DNA of 64,000 nucleotides from Bryobacteraceae bacterium (GTDB lineage Bacteria; Acidobacteriota; Terriglobia; Bryobacterales; Bryobacteraceae): assembly GCA_025928545.1 (NCBI GenBank), contig JAICJH010000006.1:1-64000 (forward strand). Reading direction: 5' to 3'. Below, piece after piece: positions 13,514-23,100 of this stretch. How positions within the stretch are numbered: the stretch's first letter is position 1; each line of letters begins with the position of its first letter. The notes beneath the pieces were generated by a model. The model was not told the DNA's origin. It saw only the letters and a program-made list of their open reading frames with translations, and did not search any database. The translations under genes were made by a program, and so were the position numbers.

Positions 13514-15088
13514 ATGCGCATTCAGACATTCGATACCACTCTTCGCGACGGCACGCAGGGCGAAGCCGTCTCCTTTTCCGTGGATGACAAAATCCTCATT
13601 ACGCGGAAACTGGACGAGCTGGGTATTGATTACATTGAAGGCGGATGGCCTGGTTCCAATCCACGAGACCGCGAGTTCTTCGCGCGCACCAAAGGCCTGA
13701 AGCTGAATCACTCGAAGCTGACGGCCTTTGGTTCCACGCGGTTTGCGAAGAACCCGGTCCACGAGGATCGTAATGTTCGTGAACTCCTCGAAGCGGAGAC
13801 GCCGGTCATCTCCATCTTCGGCAAAAGCTGGGATCTGCACGTCCACCGCGCGCTCGGTATCAGCGAAGATGAAAATCTCGCGTTGATCTCGGAGACGGTG
13901 GCGTATCTGAAGAAACACGGCCGCGAAGTGGTCTACGACGCCGAGCATTTTTTCGACGGCTACATCAACAACACTGAATACGCTCTGAAAACCCTCCGCG
14001 CCGCTCATGACGCCGGAGCCGACGTACTCTGCCTTTGCGATACCAACGGTGGTACCGCGACCTCAAAGCTCCGCGCCATCGTTGCTGACGTTCGCTCGAA
14101 GTTCGATGGCGTAATCGGCATCCACGCTCATAACGATTGCGATGTGGCTGTGGCGAACACCATGGCTGCAGTCGAAGCGGGCGCGTCGCACGTGCAGGGC
14201 TGCCTGAATGGCTATGGCGAACGATGCGGCAATGCCAATCTCGCGAGCGTAATCGCCAACCTGGAATTAAAAGCGGGCCAGCAGACGATCGGCCCTTCGA
14301 ACCTCCAGTTGCTGACTTCGACAGCCCGCTACATTGCCGAACTGGCGAACCTGCCGGTACCGCGCGGCACTGCCTTCGTCGGCCAGAGCGCCTTTGCCCA
14401 CAAAGGCGGCATCCACGTGAGCGCCGTCATGAAGGATTCGACGACGTACGAACACATCCGGCCCGAACTCGTCGGCAATCACCAGCGCGTCCTGGTCAGT
14501 GATCTCGCGGGCCGCAGCAACATCGTCTACAAGCTCGAGCAATACGATCCGAACAAACTGCTCAATGAAGACTCCCGCCGCAAGCTTCTGGAACGCATCA
14601 AAGACGCGGAGTTTGCCGGTTACGATCTGGAAGCGGCCGATGGAAACTTCGAGCTCTTCGTTCTGGAAGCGCTGCATCCCGGGAAAACATTTTTCGATGT
14701 CCTCGGATACGAAGCTGTAATCCGCGCCGAAGGTTCCGAAACCACTCACACCGCCCGTGTACGCGTGAAGGCGGGCGATGGCGAACACTCAGCCGAGGCC
14801 ACAGGCAACGGCCCGGTGAACGCTCTCGATGTCTGCCTGCGTAAATGTATCTCGGCGCTCTATCCGCAAATCGGCGACGTGCGGCTGACGGACTACAAAG
14901 TCCGCGTACTCGATTCCGGCAAGGGCACCGCGGCGAAAGTCCGCGTGCTTGTCGAATGGTCCGATGGGACACGTAGCTGGTCCACCGTCGGAGTTTCCGA
15001 GGACGTAATCGAGGCCAGTTGGGACGCTCTCGTCAGCGCCCTGCGCCTGGAGCTGATGCGGCTGGCGGCACAGCGCAAACAAAATTAG
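13514..15088 (+). CDS. cimA: (R)-citramalate synthase
   Basis: A 524-aa enzyme of the homocitrate/isopropylmalate synthase family: TTLRDGTQGEAVSFSVDDKI at the start, YIEGGWPGSNPRDREFF, and the HAHNDCDVAVANT metal site. The C-terminal LeuA-type allosteric dimer domain covers about residues 380-515. Keeping IEGGWPGSNP and the long HMGL-like domain separates CimA-type enzymes from LeuA. It condenses acetyl-CoA with pyruvate to citramalate, the threonine-independent entry to isoleucine. It lies 18 bp after ilvC in the attenuated operon, which supports the assignment. Its last 56 bp overlap the convergent tannase-like gene. Confidence 0.93.
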   Translation: MRIQTFDTTLRDGTQGEAVSFSVDDKILITRKLDELGIDYIEGGWPGSNPRDREFFARTKGLKLNHSKLTAFGSTRFAKNPVHEDRNVRELLEAETPVISIFGKSWDLHVHRALGISEDENLALISETVAYLKKHGREVVYDAEHFFDGYINNTEYALKTLRAAHDAGADVLCLCDTNGGTATSKLRAIVADVRSKFDGVIGIHAHNDCDVAVANTMAAVEAGASHVQGCLNGYGERCGNANLASVIANLELKAGQQTIGPSNLQLLTSTARYIAELANLPVPRGTAFVGQSAFAHKGGIHVSAVMKDSTTYEHIRPELVGNHQRVLVSDLAGRSNIVYKLEQYDPNKLLNEDSRRKLLERIKDAEFAGYDLEAADGNFELFVLEALHPGKTFFDVLGYEAVIRAEGSETTHTARVRVKAGDGEHSAEATGNGPVNALDVCLRKCISALYPQIGDVRLTDYKVRVLDSGKGTAAKVRVLVEWSDGTRSWSTVGVSEDVIEASWDALVSALRLELMRLAAQRKQN

Positions 15089-16601
15089 CCGCCTCGTCCG
15101 TGCTGCCCGTGCCCTTCCATCTGGCCTCCTGCGGATGGGGACAAAGTGGCCTGGTGCGCGTCACGACGCCGTTGGTGGATTTCGAGGCGATAACACTGTC
15201 CGGTGCGGTTCCGCTGCTGATCCAGCGGTCCAGCACGGGCATCATGTCGAAAGTTGCCGCGCCGGGGCCGCCGTTACAATGCTGCATGCCGGGCACCATG
15301 AAGAGACGGTAGAAGTCGGCTGTCGATGAGCCCATCGTTTTCTGGACGCTCTCGTAGTAGTTGATGCTGTTGAGCGGAGTGATATCCGGATCGCTCCAGC
15401 CGTGATACTGGATGAGCTTGCCGCCGCGTGCCTTGAACGCGCTGAGGTCGGGATTGATCGCGTTGAATATTGCGCCGAGCTTCGTATCGAGGTAATCGAT
15501 GTCGCTGTCGAAGCCGTCGGACGGCTCCAGACGAAAGCGGTGATAATCCCATTCGGGATCGTCGAACAGCATGTACCGGAAGAACGGGATGCCGAGATTG
15601 AGGTGTCCGCTGCGACCCGGCCCGGTGCCGGTGATCCAGTTGGCCCAGCCACCCGGACCGGCCTCGCCGCCGGGCACCAGCCCTGGCCAGATCTGGCGGC
15701 CGTTCGAGGTCTTCAGACCCGCCCAGAGTTTGGTGACTGCCGAGACCTGCGGTGCCGTCAGGCAGGCGCTGGTATCGGGAGTTGTGCAGAGCAGTTTGGC
15801 GGGCTCGAAGTGGCATCGTCGCGGATCGGTTAACACGCCGTCCTTGACGCCGTCGAGTTCGTCGCAGGCGTTGTTCACGGCATCCGCGATGATGGGCACC
15901 TTCGCCGCCGGTATATAGGCGTCACCATCGGTCGCGATGCCCGACCAGAGATGACCGCCGACATAATGGTGCGTCCAGTAGTTGGCGGGATCGCCCGCGA
16001 CGATGCCGTCGTAATCGTCGGGATAGCGTTGCGCTTCGATCAGGGCCTCGTGGCCGCCCTGGGAGCAGCCGTTGAAATAGGCATGCGCCGGCGGTGCGCC
16101 GTAGAATGCGGCCAGAAGGACCTTGTCGGCCTCCGCCATCAGGTGAGTGCCGCGGTCCGCGAAGTTGAGGATGCGCTCGTAGTGGCCCAGAGCCCACTCG
16201 CCGTCATTGGTGCTTGCAGCGGAGTGGCCGGTATCGGTGCTGCTCGTGGCGTAGCCTTCGAGCAGGGACTTGATCATGGGCGCGTAAGCGATCGTGCCGG
16301 CGAGGCCGCCATTGCCGACGCTCAGCAGCCGCTTGTTCCACTGGAGCGGCATCCAGAGTTCGAACTTGACCTCGGCCCCGACCACTGCGGCGACACGGCA
16401 GAACGAAGGCGCCTGAAACGCCGGAATGCGCGGGCCCTCGGCTGGTGCGGTGAACGGACCTGCGGCGATGGATGTAGCCGAGGTAATAGTAATGGCCGGG
16501 AAATGCGAGCCCGCCAGCTTCTCGCAGGCGGATTGAGCGTACGATGGAGCGGCGGTCGCGGCAGCGACCAGAAAGAAGAGGAACAGGCGGCGAGTCAGCA
16601 T
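15033..16601 (-). CDS. Secreted tannase/feruloyl-esterase family protein
   Basis: A 522-aa protein with signal peptide MLTRRLFLFFLVAAATAAPS. It matches the tannase/feruloyl esterase family: FNGCSQGGHEALIEAQRYPD holds the nucleophile Ser in G-C-S-Q-G, followed by DGIVAGDPANYW, and the catalytic His lies in MVPGMQHCNGGPG near residue 440. Paired Cys residues flank the active-site segments, as in this family, where a disulfide joins Ser and His elements. Substrates are probably phenolic esters of plant material. The gene converges on cimA with a 56-bp overlap of coding ends and starts only 32 bp from the divergent thiamine-diphosphate enzyme. Confidence 0.88.
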   Translation of the reverse strand: MLTRRLFLFFLVAAATAAPSYAQSACEKLAGSHFPAITITSATSIAAGPFTAPAEGPRIPAFQAPSFCRVAAVVGAEVKFELWMPLQWNKRLLSVGNGGLAGTIAYAPMIKSLLEGYATSSTDTGHSAASTNDGEWALGHYERILNFADRGTHLMAEADKVLLAAFYGAPPAHAYFNGCSQGGHEALIEAQRYPDDYDGIVAGDPANYWTHHYVGGHLWSGIATDGDAYIPAAKVPIIADAVNNACDELDGVKDGVLTDPRRCHFEPAKLLCTTPDTSACLTAPQVSAVTKLWAGLKTSNGRQIWPGLVPGGEAGPGGWANWITGTGPGRSGHLNLGIPFFRYMLFDDPEWDYHRFRLEPSDGFDSDIDYLDTKLGAIFNAINPDLSAFKARGGKLIQYHGWSDPDITPLNSINYYESVQKTMGSSTADFYRLFMVPGMQHCNGGPGAATFDMMPVLDRWISSGTAPDSVIASKSTNGVVTRTRPLCPHPQEARWKGTGSTDEAANFVCAVPPAASAPGAGR

Positions 16602-16633
16602 TTGCTGAAAACAGTTTAGTCTATTCTGAACCT

Positions 16634-18340
16634 ATGTATACGGCAAGCACAGCGTGGGTGGAGGCTCTCAATGATGCGGGGATAACCTGTCTCTTCGCCA
16701 ATCTCGGCAGCGATCATCCGGGAATCATGGAAGCGCTGGCGGAGGCGAAGGCTCTCGGACGCCCCGCTCCGAAGCTGATTACCTGCCCGAATGAGATGGT
16801 GGCGCTCAGCGCCGCTCATGGTTACGCGCAGGTAAGCGGCGAAGCGCAGGCGGTGCTTGTCCATGTCGAATGCGGGACCCAGGCCCTGGCGGGAGCTGTG
16901 CACAATGCGGCGAAGGGCCGCGTACCCGTGCTGATCTTCGCGGGCGCTTCGCCCTTCACGCAGGAAGGTGAACTGCGGGGCGGACGCAATGAGTTCATCC
17001 ACTGGCTTCAGGATTCGTTCAATCAGCGCGGCATCGTTCGCGGCTACATGAAGTACGCGGCCGAGGTCCGGACAGGCCGGAACATCAAACAGATGATGTA
17101 CCGGGCGTTGCAGTTTGCCCGAAGTGATCCGAAGGGCCCGGTCTACCTCATGGCCGCCCGTGAGGTGCTGGAGGAGGAAGTCCCCCGTGTTGCCGTAGAG
17201 CAGGCAAACTGGCCGCCAGTCGAACCTTGCCCGCTGCCTTCATCGGGAGTGGAAGAGCTTGCCGAGGCGTTGCTCGCAGCGAAGCGGCCTTTGGTGGTCA
17301 CGTCGTATCTGGGGCGCCGACGGCAGGCGACCACCGCATTAGTCCGGCTTGCGGAGAGGCTGGGAGTGGGAGTGATCGAGTCGGCGCCAGGATATACGAA
17401 TTTCCCGGCGAACCATGCGATGTATCAGGGTTGCTATTACAACGAGCCCTTCCAGAACCCGGTTCTTGCGGAGACCGATCTGATCCTTGTGCTGGATAGC
17501 GACGTCCCCTGGATTCCGCTTGTGAATCGTCCCAGCCCTGCAGCGAAGATCTTTCACATCGATGTCGATCCGCTGAAGGATCAGATGCCGATGTGGTACA
17601 TCGCGGCGGTAAGATCGTTTCGCGCCGATGCCGCTACCGCGCTGCAACAGGTTCACGAATACCTCGACCAGGCGAGTATCGATGCAGACCTCGTGAGTGA
17701 TCGGACCACGCACTATACGGACCTCCACGCCGCTCGCGAAACCCGGTTGCGAGGCGAGGAGGCGCGGCCTTCCGGCAACACCATCACTCCCGCGTTCCTG
17801 ACCGCCTGCGTGCGGGAGCGACTCACTCCCGATGCGATTGTGCTCAACGAGGGCATTACGAACTACCGGGTGATCAAGGAACATATCGCCGGCGACGTCT
17901 TCACCAGCGGCGGCAGTTCACTGGGCTGGAGCGGGGGCGCCGCAATCGGCGCAAAGCTGGCAGCGCCGGACCGTTTTGTTGTTTCGCTGACTGGCGACGG
18001 CTCCTACATGTTCAGTGTGCCGTCTTCCGTCCACTGGATGGCGCGTCGATATAAGACACCGTTTCTCCAGGTCATTTACAACAACGGCGGCTGGAACGCT
18101 CCGCGGCTTTCGGCTTTAGCCGTTCATCCCGATGGTTATGCCAGCCGGGACGAGGACATCGGAGTTTCGTTTGAGCCACCGCCGGACTACTCGGGAATTG
18201 CGGCTGCGTCGGGCGGCGCGTTTGCGAGGATAGTGCGCGACGCAGACCAGCTGGCGGGGGCTCTGGACGAGGCGATCCACGCTGTCACGCGTGAACAGAG
18301 GTGTGCTGTGCTGGACGTCTTCGTCACCACGAAGAGGTAG
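16634..18340 (+). CDS. Thiamine-diphosphate-dependent enzyme (acetolactate synthase-like)
   Basis: A 568-aa member of the acetolactate synthase/benzoylformate decarboxylase superfamily. The N-terminal ThDP domain has FANLGSDHPGIMEALAEAKA and the catalytic Glu in CPNEMVALSAAHGYA. The C-terminal ThDP domain carries LTGDGSYMFSVPSSVHWMAR and YNNGGWN. The central FAD/NAD-like domain is shorter in motif content than in IlvB. It lacks a small-subunit partner and is outside the ilv operon, so a biosynthetic ALS role is unlikely; a decarboxylase or lyase acting on 2-oxo acids is more probable. The exact substrate cannot be read. The ATG at 16634 is chosen because the upstream extension would run into the divergent gene. 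Confidence 0.85.
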   Translation: MYTASTAWVEALNDAGITCLFANLGSDHPGIMEALAEAKALGRPAPKLITCPNEMVALSAAHGYAQVSGEAQAVLVHVECGTQALAGAVHNAAKGRVPVLIFAGASPFTQEGELRGGRNEFIHWLQDSFNQRGIVRGYMKYAAEVRTGRNIKQMMYRALQFARSDPKGPVYLMAAREVLEEEVPRVAVEQANWPPVEPCPLPSSGVEELAEALLAAKRPLVVTSYLGRRRQATTALVRLAERLGVGVIESAPGYTNFPANHAMYQGCYYNEPFQNPVLAETDLILVLDSDVPWIPLVNRPSPAAKIFHIDVDPLKDQMPMWYIAAVRSFRADAATALQQVHEYLDQASIDADLVSDRTTHYTDLHAARETRLRGEEARPSGNTITPAFLTACVRERLTPDAIVLNEGITNYRVIKEHIAGDVFTSGGSSLGWSGGAAIGAKLAAPDRFVVSLTGDGSYMFSVPSSVHWMARRYKTPFLQVIYNNGGWNAPRLSALAVHPDGYASRDEDIGVSFEPPPDYSGIAAASGGAFARIVRDADQLAGALDEAIHAVTREQRCAVLDVFVTTKR

Positions 18341-18367
18341 TAGTAGCCGCAGAGGCCGGATCAAGAC

Positions 18368-20053
18368 CTATTGAAGCGTGCGCTCGACTACCGCGGCATT
18401 CACCGTTCCACTGGGCGGGACGGTGACGGGATCGTTTTGCACGCGTGCGCGCAGCAGTTTTCCGATCGCTTCGGGTGAACGATCGGCGGGAGTGGGCGTG
18501 GCGATCGCGTAGTATTTGCCGGGCGCCAGTGTTCCGGATTTCCAGGCTCCGGTCTGATCCGTCGTGCCGCTCGTGTAAGTGGCGGCGACATCTGCTTCTG
18601 TAATAGCGTCGGCGGGGAATACTGTGATGAAGCTGTTATCGGCCGGATGACTATCCTTGTCCGTGGCCGCTACCTGGATCGAACCGCCGTTTTCTCCAAT
18701 CGTAATGCGAAGCGGCGTGTTGTCGGCTGACGCGCCGGCGCGCAGGGTGTGGCGCAGAACGTCCGCGTTATTGTAAGTCGCGCTTTCGATATACATGCCC
18801 GGCCCAAGACCGCGAACGGTAAGCGAGTAGTTATCCGCGAGAAGGTCCTGAATTGACAGAGAGCCGGGAACACTCACCTTGTTAGTTGCCGACTCACCGG
18901 TGTGCTGTGCATAAACCAGCGACTGGAGCGAGACGGTCAGATCCGGAATCGGCCGCGGTTTGTCGGGCGTGGGGACAGGCGCAGGGCCATCGAGAGTCAC
19001 TTCCACCGGCAGACTGACTCGCGGACTCGCCGCAATCGCTACGTCGTGAAGATCGGAATCGGTCAGGCTGAATGTCGCGGTTCCGAAAAACGCGGGCGCA
19101 TCGCGGAAACTCGCGCCGCGCTGATCCAAATGAATCGCCCAGGCTCCCGGGGTGAGACCGCAGGCGCGAATGACTCCGTCCGGGCCGGTCTCGCCATGAA
19201 ACATCCCCGTGCCATACATGCCGCCGTTGCCTGACTGTCCGAATGTCGGGACCTCGGGGGATATATCGAAGCTAAGCGCGGCGGGGGCGCTGCCGGCCAG
19301 CGTGTGCCCCTCAATGCAAAGCGACGGTGCGCGCACGACCGGAATATCCACGCCTTCGCGGATTTCGCCATCGCCTAGCGTGAGCACCTGCGCGCCTTCC
19401 ACCGACACAGAGCCCGGATAGAAGGTGGGCGCGGCGAGTTGCTTGCGCATGGCGGCATTCGTCGGAAGATCGGAAATGGCTCCTGCCCGAGCGGGACTCG
19501 GACGGACCATGATAATCAAGCCGCGGCCTCGCTCGAAACGGGTGAGCGTGTATTCGCCGCGATCGTCCGATTGCGTGGCGCCTGCGAACACATAGCGGAG
19601 CGCGCCGTGCGAATATTCGCGCGCCACTGCCATTACCTGCATATTGGGAACAGGCTCTTTATTCTGATCGATAATACGGCCTTTGATCTGCGGGGGGATC
19701 GCTAGTTTCATATCGATGCCAATAAGATCCTGCGCCTGACCGATTTGGACGCGCCGTGAGGTTTGGAGCGGAAAGCCCTGCGGCTGATCCATGGAAGCAT
19801 TGACGGTGGCGGCGCCCGCCGCAATACCTTTGAGGACGTAGTGGCCCTGTGCATCTGTCTTTACCTCCACCCGTCCGCCGGCCCCGCGGGTGGAAACAAC
19901 GGCATTCGGAACGGGCGCGCCACTGGGTGAATAGACAATTTGTCCGCTGATGGAACCGGCGGGAACGGGAGTGGAGGAACCGGAACCTGCCTGCGCGGAA
20001 AGGGTGTTTGCGATCAGGCTCGCCATCGGGATTGACACGAAAAGAAATCGCAT
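18368..20053 (-). CDS. Secreted protein with carboxypeptidase-like regulatory domains
   Basis: A 561-aa exported protein starting MRFLFVSIPMASLIANTLSA. Its first ~100 residues form a CarboxypepD_reg-like beta-sandwich (SISGQIVYSPSGAPVPNAVV, then DAQGHYVLKGIAAG), and similar repeats recur to the C-terminus (TSGTTDQTGAWKSGTLAPGK). Such domains in acidobacteria are structural or ligand-binding and are often stand-alone surface proteins. No enzymatic motif is visible. The upstream gene in the same direction encodes a similar protein 9 bp away, so the two form a tandem, co-transcribed pair. Confidence 0.78.
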   Translation of the reverse strand: MRFLFVSIPMASLIANTLSAQAGSGSSTPVPAGSISGQIVYSPSGAPVPNAVVSTRGAGGRVEVKTDAQGHYVLKGIAAGAATVNASMDQPQGFPLQTSRRVQIGQAQDLIGIDMKLAIPPQIKGRIIDQNKEPVPNMQVMAVAREYSHGALRYVFAGATQSDDRGEYTLTRFERGRGLIIMVRPSPARAGAISDLPTNAAMRKQLAAPTFYPGSVSVEGAQVLTLGDGEIREGVDIPVVRAPSLCIEGHTLAGSAPAALSFDISPEVPTFGQSGNGGMYGTGMFHGETGPDGVIRACGLTPGAWAIHLDQRGASFRDAPAFFGTATFSLTDSDLHDVAIAASPRVSLPVEVTLDGPAPVPTPDKPRPIPDLTVSLQSLVYAQHTGESATNKVSVPGSLSIQDLLADNYSLTVRGLGPGMYIESATYNNADVLRHTLRAGASADNTPLRITIGENGGSIQVAATDKDSHPADNSFITVFPADAITEADVAATYTSGTTDQTGAWKSGTLAPGKYYAIATPTPADRSPEAIGKLLRARVQNDPVTVPPSGTVNAAVVERTLQ

Positions 20054-20062
20054 AATTGCTCC

Positions 20063-21628
20063 TTATTTCGCCTGCGCGGGAACTTCGAGATTCAGGGTGA
20101 GGGTAGAGCCGCCGGCCACATTGACGTTGCACGCGCGCGGGTCGGCCACAACCCAGCGGGCTTGCGACGTTTCATTCGCCGCCACGGCGGAGAGGCAATA
20201 CCGGCCGGGGGGAAGCGCCTTGAAGGAAAATGCACCGCCCGCATCCGGATGAGCGACACGCGGTGAGCCCGGGGCAGCCGAATCGGGCTCGGAGAGGACG
20301 GCGAGATACTGCGGGTTCATCCCCGCGCCGCTCATCGTGCCGCGAATACCGCCGCCGGGCGACATCACAATTTCGATCGCTCCATTTTCTTCGCCAATAT
20401 CCACCGTTTTGGGCAGAGCGTAGCAATCGCCGCCAGGCACATTCGCGGTAACGCGGAAGCGACCGGGCGCGAGATTATTGACGATTTGCGGTTTTGAACC
20501 GATGGTCTGGTTCACGCTCAGCACGGTGGTCCAGTCTTCGAGAGATGTCATGGAGAGCGCGGCGGAATCGGGACAACTGTTGTCGGTCCGCTTCAGCACG
20601 AAGCTCGCTGAACGACCCGGCGCGGGCGAGACAACGAGGCCGGTGACGTTCTGACCGGAAACGAGGACGCGTGTTCTGGAGTATTGCGCCGCAGGTTCAA
20701 GAATGCCGCCGCCTCCGCCATAGCCGCGCGAGGGTCCGGAGACAAGCAATTCGTAATTTCCAGCGGGAATGCCTTCGAAAGTAAATGTGCCCGCCTGATT
20801 GGTCTGTGTCGCGGCAACGGCGAGGCCGGGTTGTTCGGGGAGCACAAGTCCCAGCCAGAAGCGGCCTTCGTTCGGTTTGAGTTCGCGATCGATTTTGCCG
20901 CTGACAGACCATGTCTGAGCCGCACCAATAATGACATTGGCCTGAACCTGTTCTCCGCCCGTGAGCGTGAAAAGCGAAGGCGCACCGTTCGTGGGATAAA
21001 ACTGGACGCCGCTACCCAGGCCGCCGAGGACAGGCGTGTCCCCGTTCTGCGCCGCACGCTGGCGGGTCGCGCCCCACGCGACTGCAACCGCGTACTGGCC
21101 GGGAGGAAGGTTGTAGAGACGATAATGTCCGGTGGGATCCAGCGGAACGAAGGCAGTTGCGCCGTTCGGCGTCATTTGACTGATCGGCTGGAACGAATCG
21201 CCTTCGGCTGGCTTGGGCATGGCGTAAACGAAGCCATCCTGCAGTGGCCGCGCCGAGCCGTCGGTGACCTGACCGGAGATGGCGGCCCCGCGAATGAGCC
21301 GGAACTGATGCGCGATTTTGCCTGTCTCCGCGGCGATGGTGAATTCAAAAGTGACACCGAGAAAGTTGGGCTTCGACAACACGAGGCGATAATCGCCCGG
21401 GATGAGATCGGGCACGGCGAAGTTGCCGGACACATCGGTATCGAGATCCGCGACGAGTCGCGGCTGGCCGGTTTTGGAAAGGCGGACGTCAACGGAGGCG
21501 AGTGGCGAATTGCTGTCGTCCTGGACGACGCGGCCGCTCAACGCGCCGGCGATGGCCGAATTCGTCGCGATGGCGAGCAGTGCGAGAGCGAATAGCGGCT
21601 GAATTGGCGGGAGACGCACGCGGACCAT
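20063..21628 (-). CDS. Secreted protein with carboxypeptidase-like regulatory domains (tandem paralogue)
   Basis: A 521-aa protein with signal peptide (FALALLAIATNSAIAGALSG). The N-terminal repeat is GRVVQDDSNSPLASVDVRLS then SGNFAVPDLIPGDYRLVLSK, and further sandwich repeats include TFTFEGIPAGNYELLVSGPS and GAFSFKALPPGRYCLSAVAA. It is the first gene of a two-gene unit with the similar protein downstream. The shared architecture suggests an old duplication. Function is unknown beyond probable extracytoplasmic binding. Confidence 0.78.
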   Translation of the reverse strand: MVRVRLPPIQPLFALALLAIATNSAIAGALSGRVVQDDSNSPLASVDVRLSKTGQPRLVADLDTDVSGNFAVPDLIPGDYRLVLSKPNFLGVTFEFTIAAETGKIAHQFRLIRGAAISGQVTDGSARPLQDGFVYAMPKPAEGDSFQPISQMTPNGATAFVPLDPTGHYRLYNLPPGQYAVAVAWGATRQRAAQNGDTPVLGGLGSGVQFYPTNGAPSLFTLTGGEQVQANVIIGAAQTWSVSGKIDRELKPNEGRFWLGLVLPEQPGLAVAATQTNQAGTFTFEGIPAGNYELLVSGPSRGYGGGGGILEPAAQYSRTRVLVSGQNVTGLVVSPAPGRSASFVLKRTDNSCPDSAALSMTSLEDWTTVLSVNQTIGSKPQIVNNLAPGRFRVTANVPGGDCYALPKTVDIGEENGAIEIVMSPGGGIRGTMSGAGMNPQYLAVLSEPDSAAPGSPRVAHPDAGGAFSFKALPPGRYCLSAVAANETSQARWVVADPRACNVNVAGGSTLTLNLEVPAQAK

Positions 21629-21717
21629 CCTCCTAAATAATTAGGATTATTCTCGCATGCGGCTTTCCCGGGCGCAAACGCAATGGGAAACCCGGTCCTG
21701 TTACTCGTTCGGAATTA

Positions 21718-22854
21718 TCAGCGGCTTTCCGCCAGGCAGGTTAGCGACCGCGCCCGGCAGGTGGTTCGTGGCTGCATTTCAGGAAGCAGATTCGCGACCA
21801 CGCCAGCGTGGTCGGATCCATAGGGGGGATTGGTTCCCGTTTGTTCAACATCCAGAATGTCCGTGGAACGGGCGAAAATCAGATCGATCCGCTCAAAGGG
21901 AACTACGGGGACACCGGCCAGTTGATCCTCAAAGAACAAGGGCCACGTTGAGCCAATCGCCAACGGGTGTGCAACGCGCCAGACATCGAGAAAACCCGCT
22001 GCGAGGAGATTGCCTGCCGTGGGGGTGTGATCGGGTCCAGGATCGGCATTCGCGTTAAAATCTCCTGCCAGGATGACCGGCTCACTCGATGAACTCATCG
22101 CGGCAATCAGTTCATTGGCCTGCGCAACCTGCGCCGCCGTCGACGCCGGGTCCGGATTCACGGATTCCAGATGCGTGGTCACGAATCTGAATCTGGTTCC
22201 GCGCACCCTGACGTCCGCGGCGATAAAACCCCGCGGGTTGTGAACCTCGCCGAGAATCGGGCTTGAAATATTGTAGGCGGCGGTATAGAACTGCGATTGC
22301 ACATCGAGCACGTCGAGGTGACCTGGCGGCACGTCGCTGCGCACCAGAACAGCGTTGCGATCCGTGATGCGGAGATTGATTGCATCGAGAGGATCGGGGG
22401 CCTGCGCGTCGACGAGCGATTGAACGGCCACGAGTGAATAGTGGAGATGCCGCTGAGCCAGAGCATCCATCAGGAGTTGCAGTTGATCGTATAGAACCGT
22501 GGTTGCCTGCGAGTTGCCAAGCGCTCCCGTGCGCCACAACGTGGCTTCCTGCAAGCCGATCAGGTCGGGTTGCGTCAACGCGATTTCGTCGGCCAGTCTG
22601 CCGGCGCGCTGCGGAATATTGCTGGCTTTGACTTCTGCGTAGGTGGCAGCCATCGCGGCCGTGAAAGTTGCAGGAGTTGTGGCTGCGAAGATAAGCAGCA
22701 GATCCGTCCCGCTATCCATATTGCGCGTCATGACTGTGACCGCGGCCTTATCGTCGGCTGCCATTGCCACGCAGGAGAACGCGAGCGTTAACACCAGGAA
22801 TTTGAGCCGCCCCCGGTGCAAACAACGGCCTGCGGATGTCGTTCGGAAGGGCAT
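21718..22854 (-). CDS. Exported endonuclease/exonuclease/phosphatase-family protein
   Basis: A 378-aa protein with a hydrophobic N-terminal segment (FLVLTLAFSCVAMAADDKAA). The EEP fold is shown by MTRNMDSGTDL, LTQPDLIGLQEATLW with the metal-binding Glu, VTTHLESVNP, LAGDFNANAD with the Asp/Asn pair, and a C-terminal YGSDHAGVVANL holding the catalytic Asp-His. The family covers DNases, inositol-phosphate phosphatases and sphingomyelinases; an exported version may act on extracellular DNA or phosphoesters. No partner gene is evident. Confidence 0.82.
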   Translation of the reverse strand: MPFRTTSAGRCLHRGRLKFLVLTLAFSCVAMAADDKAAVTVMTRNMDSGTDLLLIFAATTPATFTAAMAATYAEVKASNIPQRAGRLADEIALTQPDLIGLQEATLWRTGALGNSQATTVLYDQLQLLMDALAQRHLHYSLVAVQSLVDAQAPDPLDAINLRITDRNAVLVRSDVPPGHLDVLDVQSQFYTAAYNISSPILGEVHNPRGFIAADVRVRGTRFRFVTTHLESVNPDPASTAAQVAQANELIAAMSSSSEPVILAGDFNANADPGPDHTPTAGNLLAAGFLDVWRVAHPLAIGSTWPLFFEDQLAGVPVVPFERIDLIFARSTDILDVEQTGTNPPYGSDHAGVVANLLPEMQPRTTCRARSLTCLAESR

Positions 22855-23100
22855 GAAGTTCCTCCAGGTGAATTCATTTTAGGAAGGAACGGAGGAGTTT
22901 ACAAACCGCTATTTACTATGAATGGGTCAACCGGCACGTTGGCTGGGGCAAATGACCCAGTGCTTTTTTGACCGAATTGGATCGCGCCTCGATTCACCCG
23001 CACGACCATCGACGCGGGCAGACCCACAACATGTTCCACAGCAGTGACATGCAACGGCATAGGATCTTGTCCCCCTTGTTCCGCGCCGAACTAATGAAAC
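22855..23100. other. Intergenic region, nothing clear
   Basis: The stretch separates the divergent endonuclease-family gene and LuxR-type regulator. I see no confident promoter, repeat or hairpin. Confidence 0.3.

Noticed and set aside
12350-14008. 552-codon open frame opposite ilvC and cimA
   Set aside because: Antisense shadow of two well-supported genes; composition is not protein-like.
20684-21595. 303-codon open frame opposite the carboxypeptidase-like-domain gene
   Set aside because: No motif, no ribosome-binding site, and the opposite frame has a signal peptide and conserved repeats.
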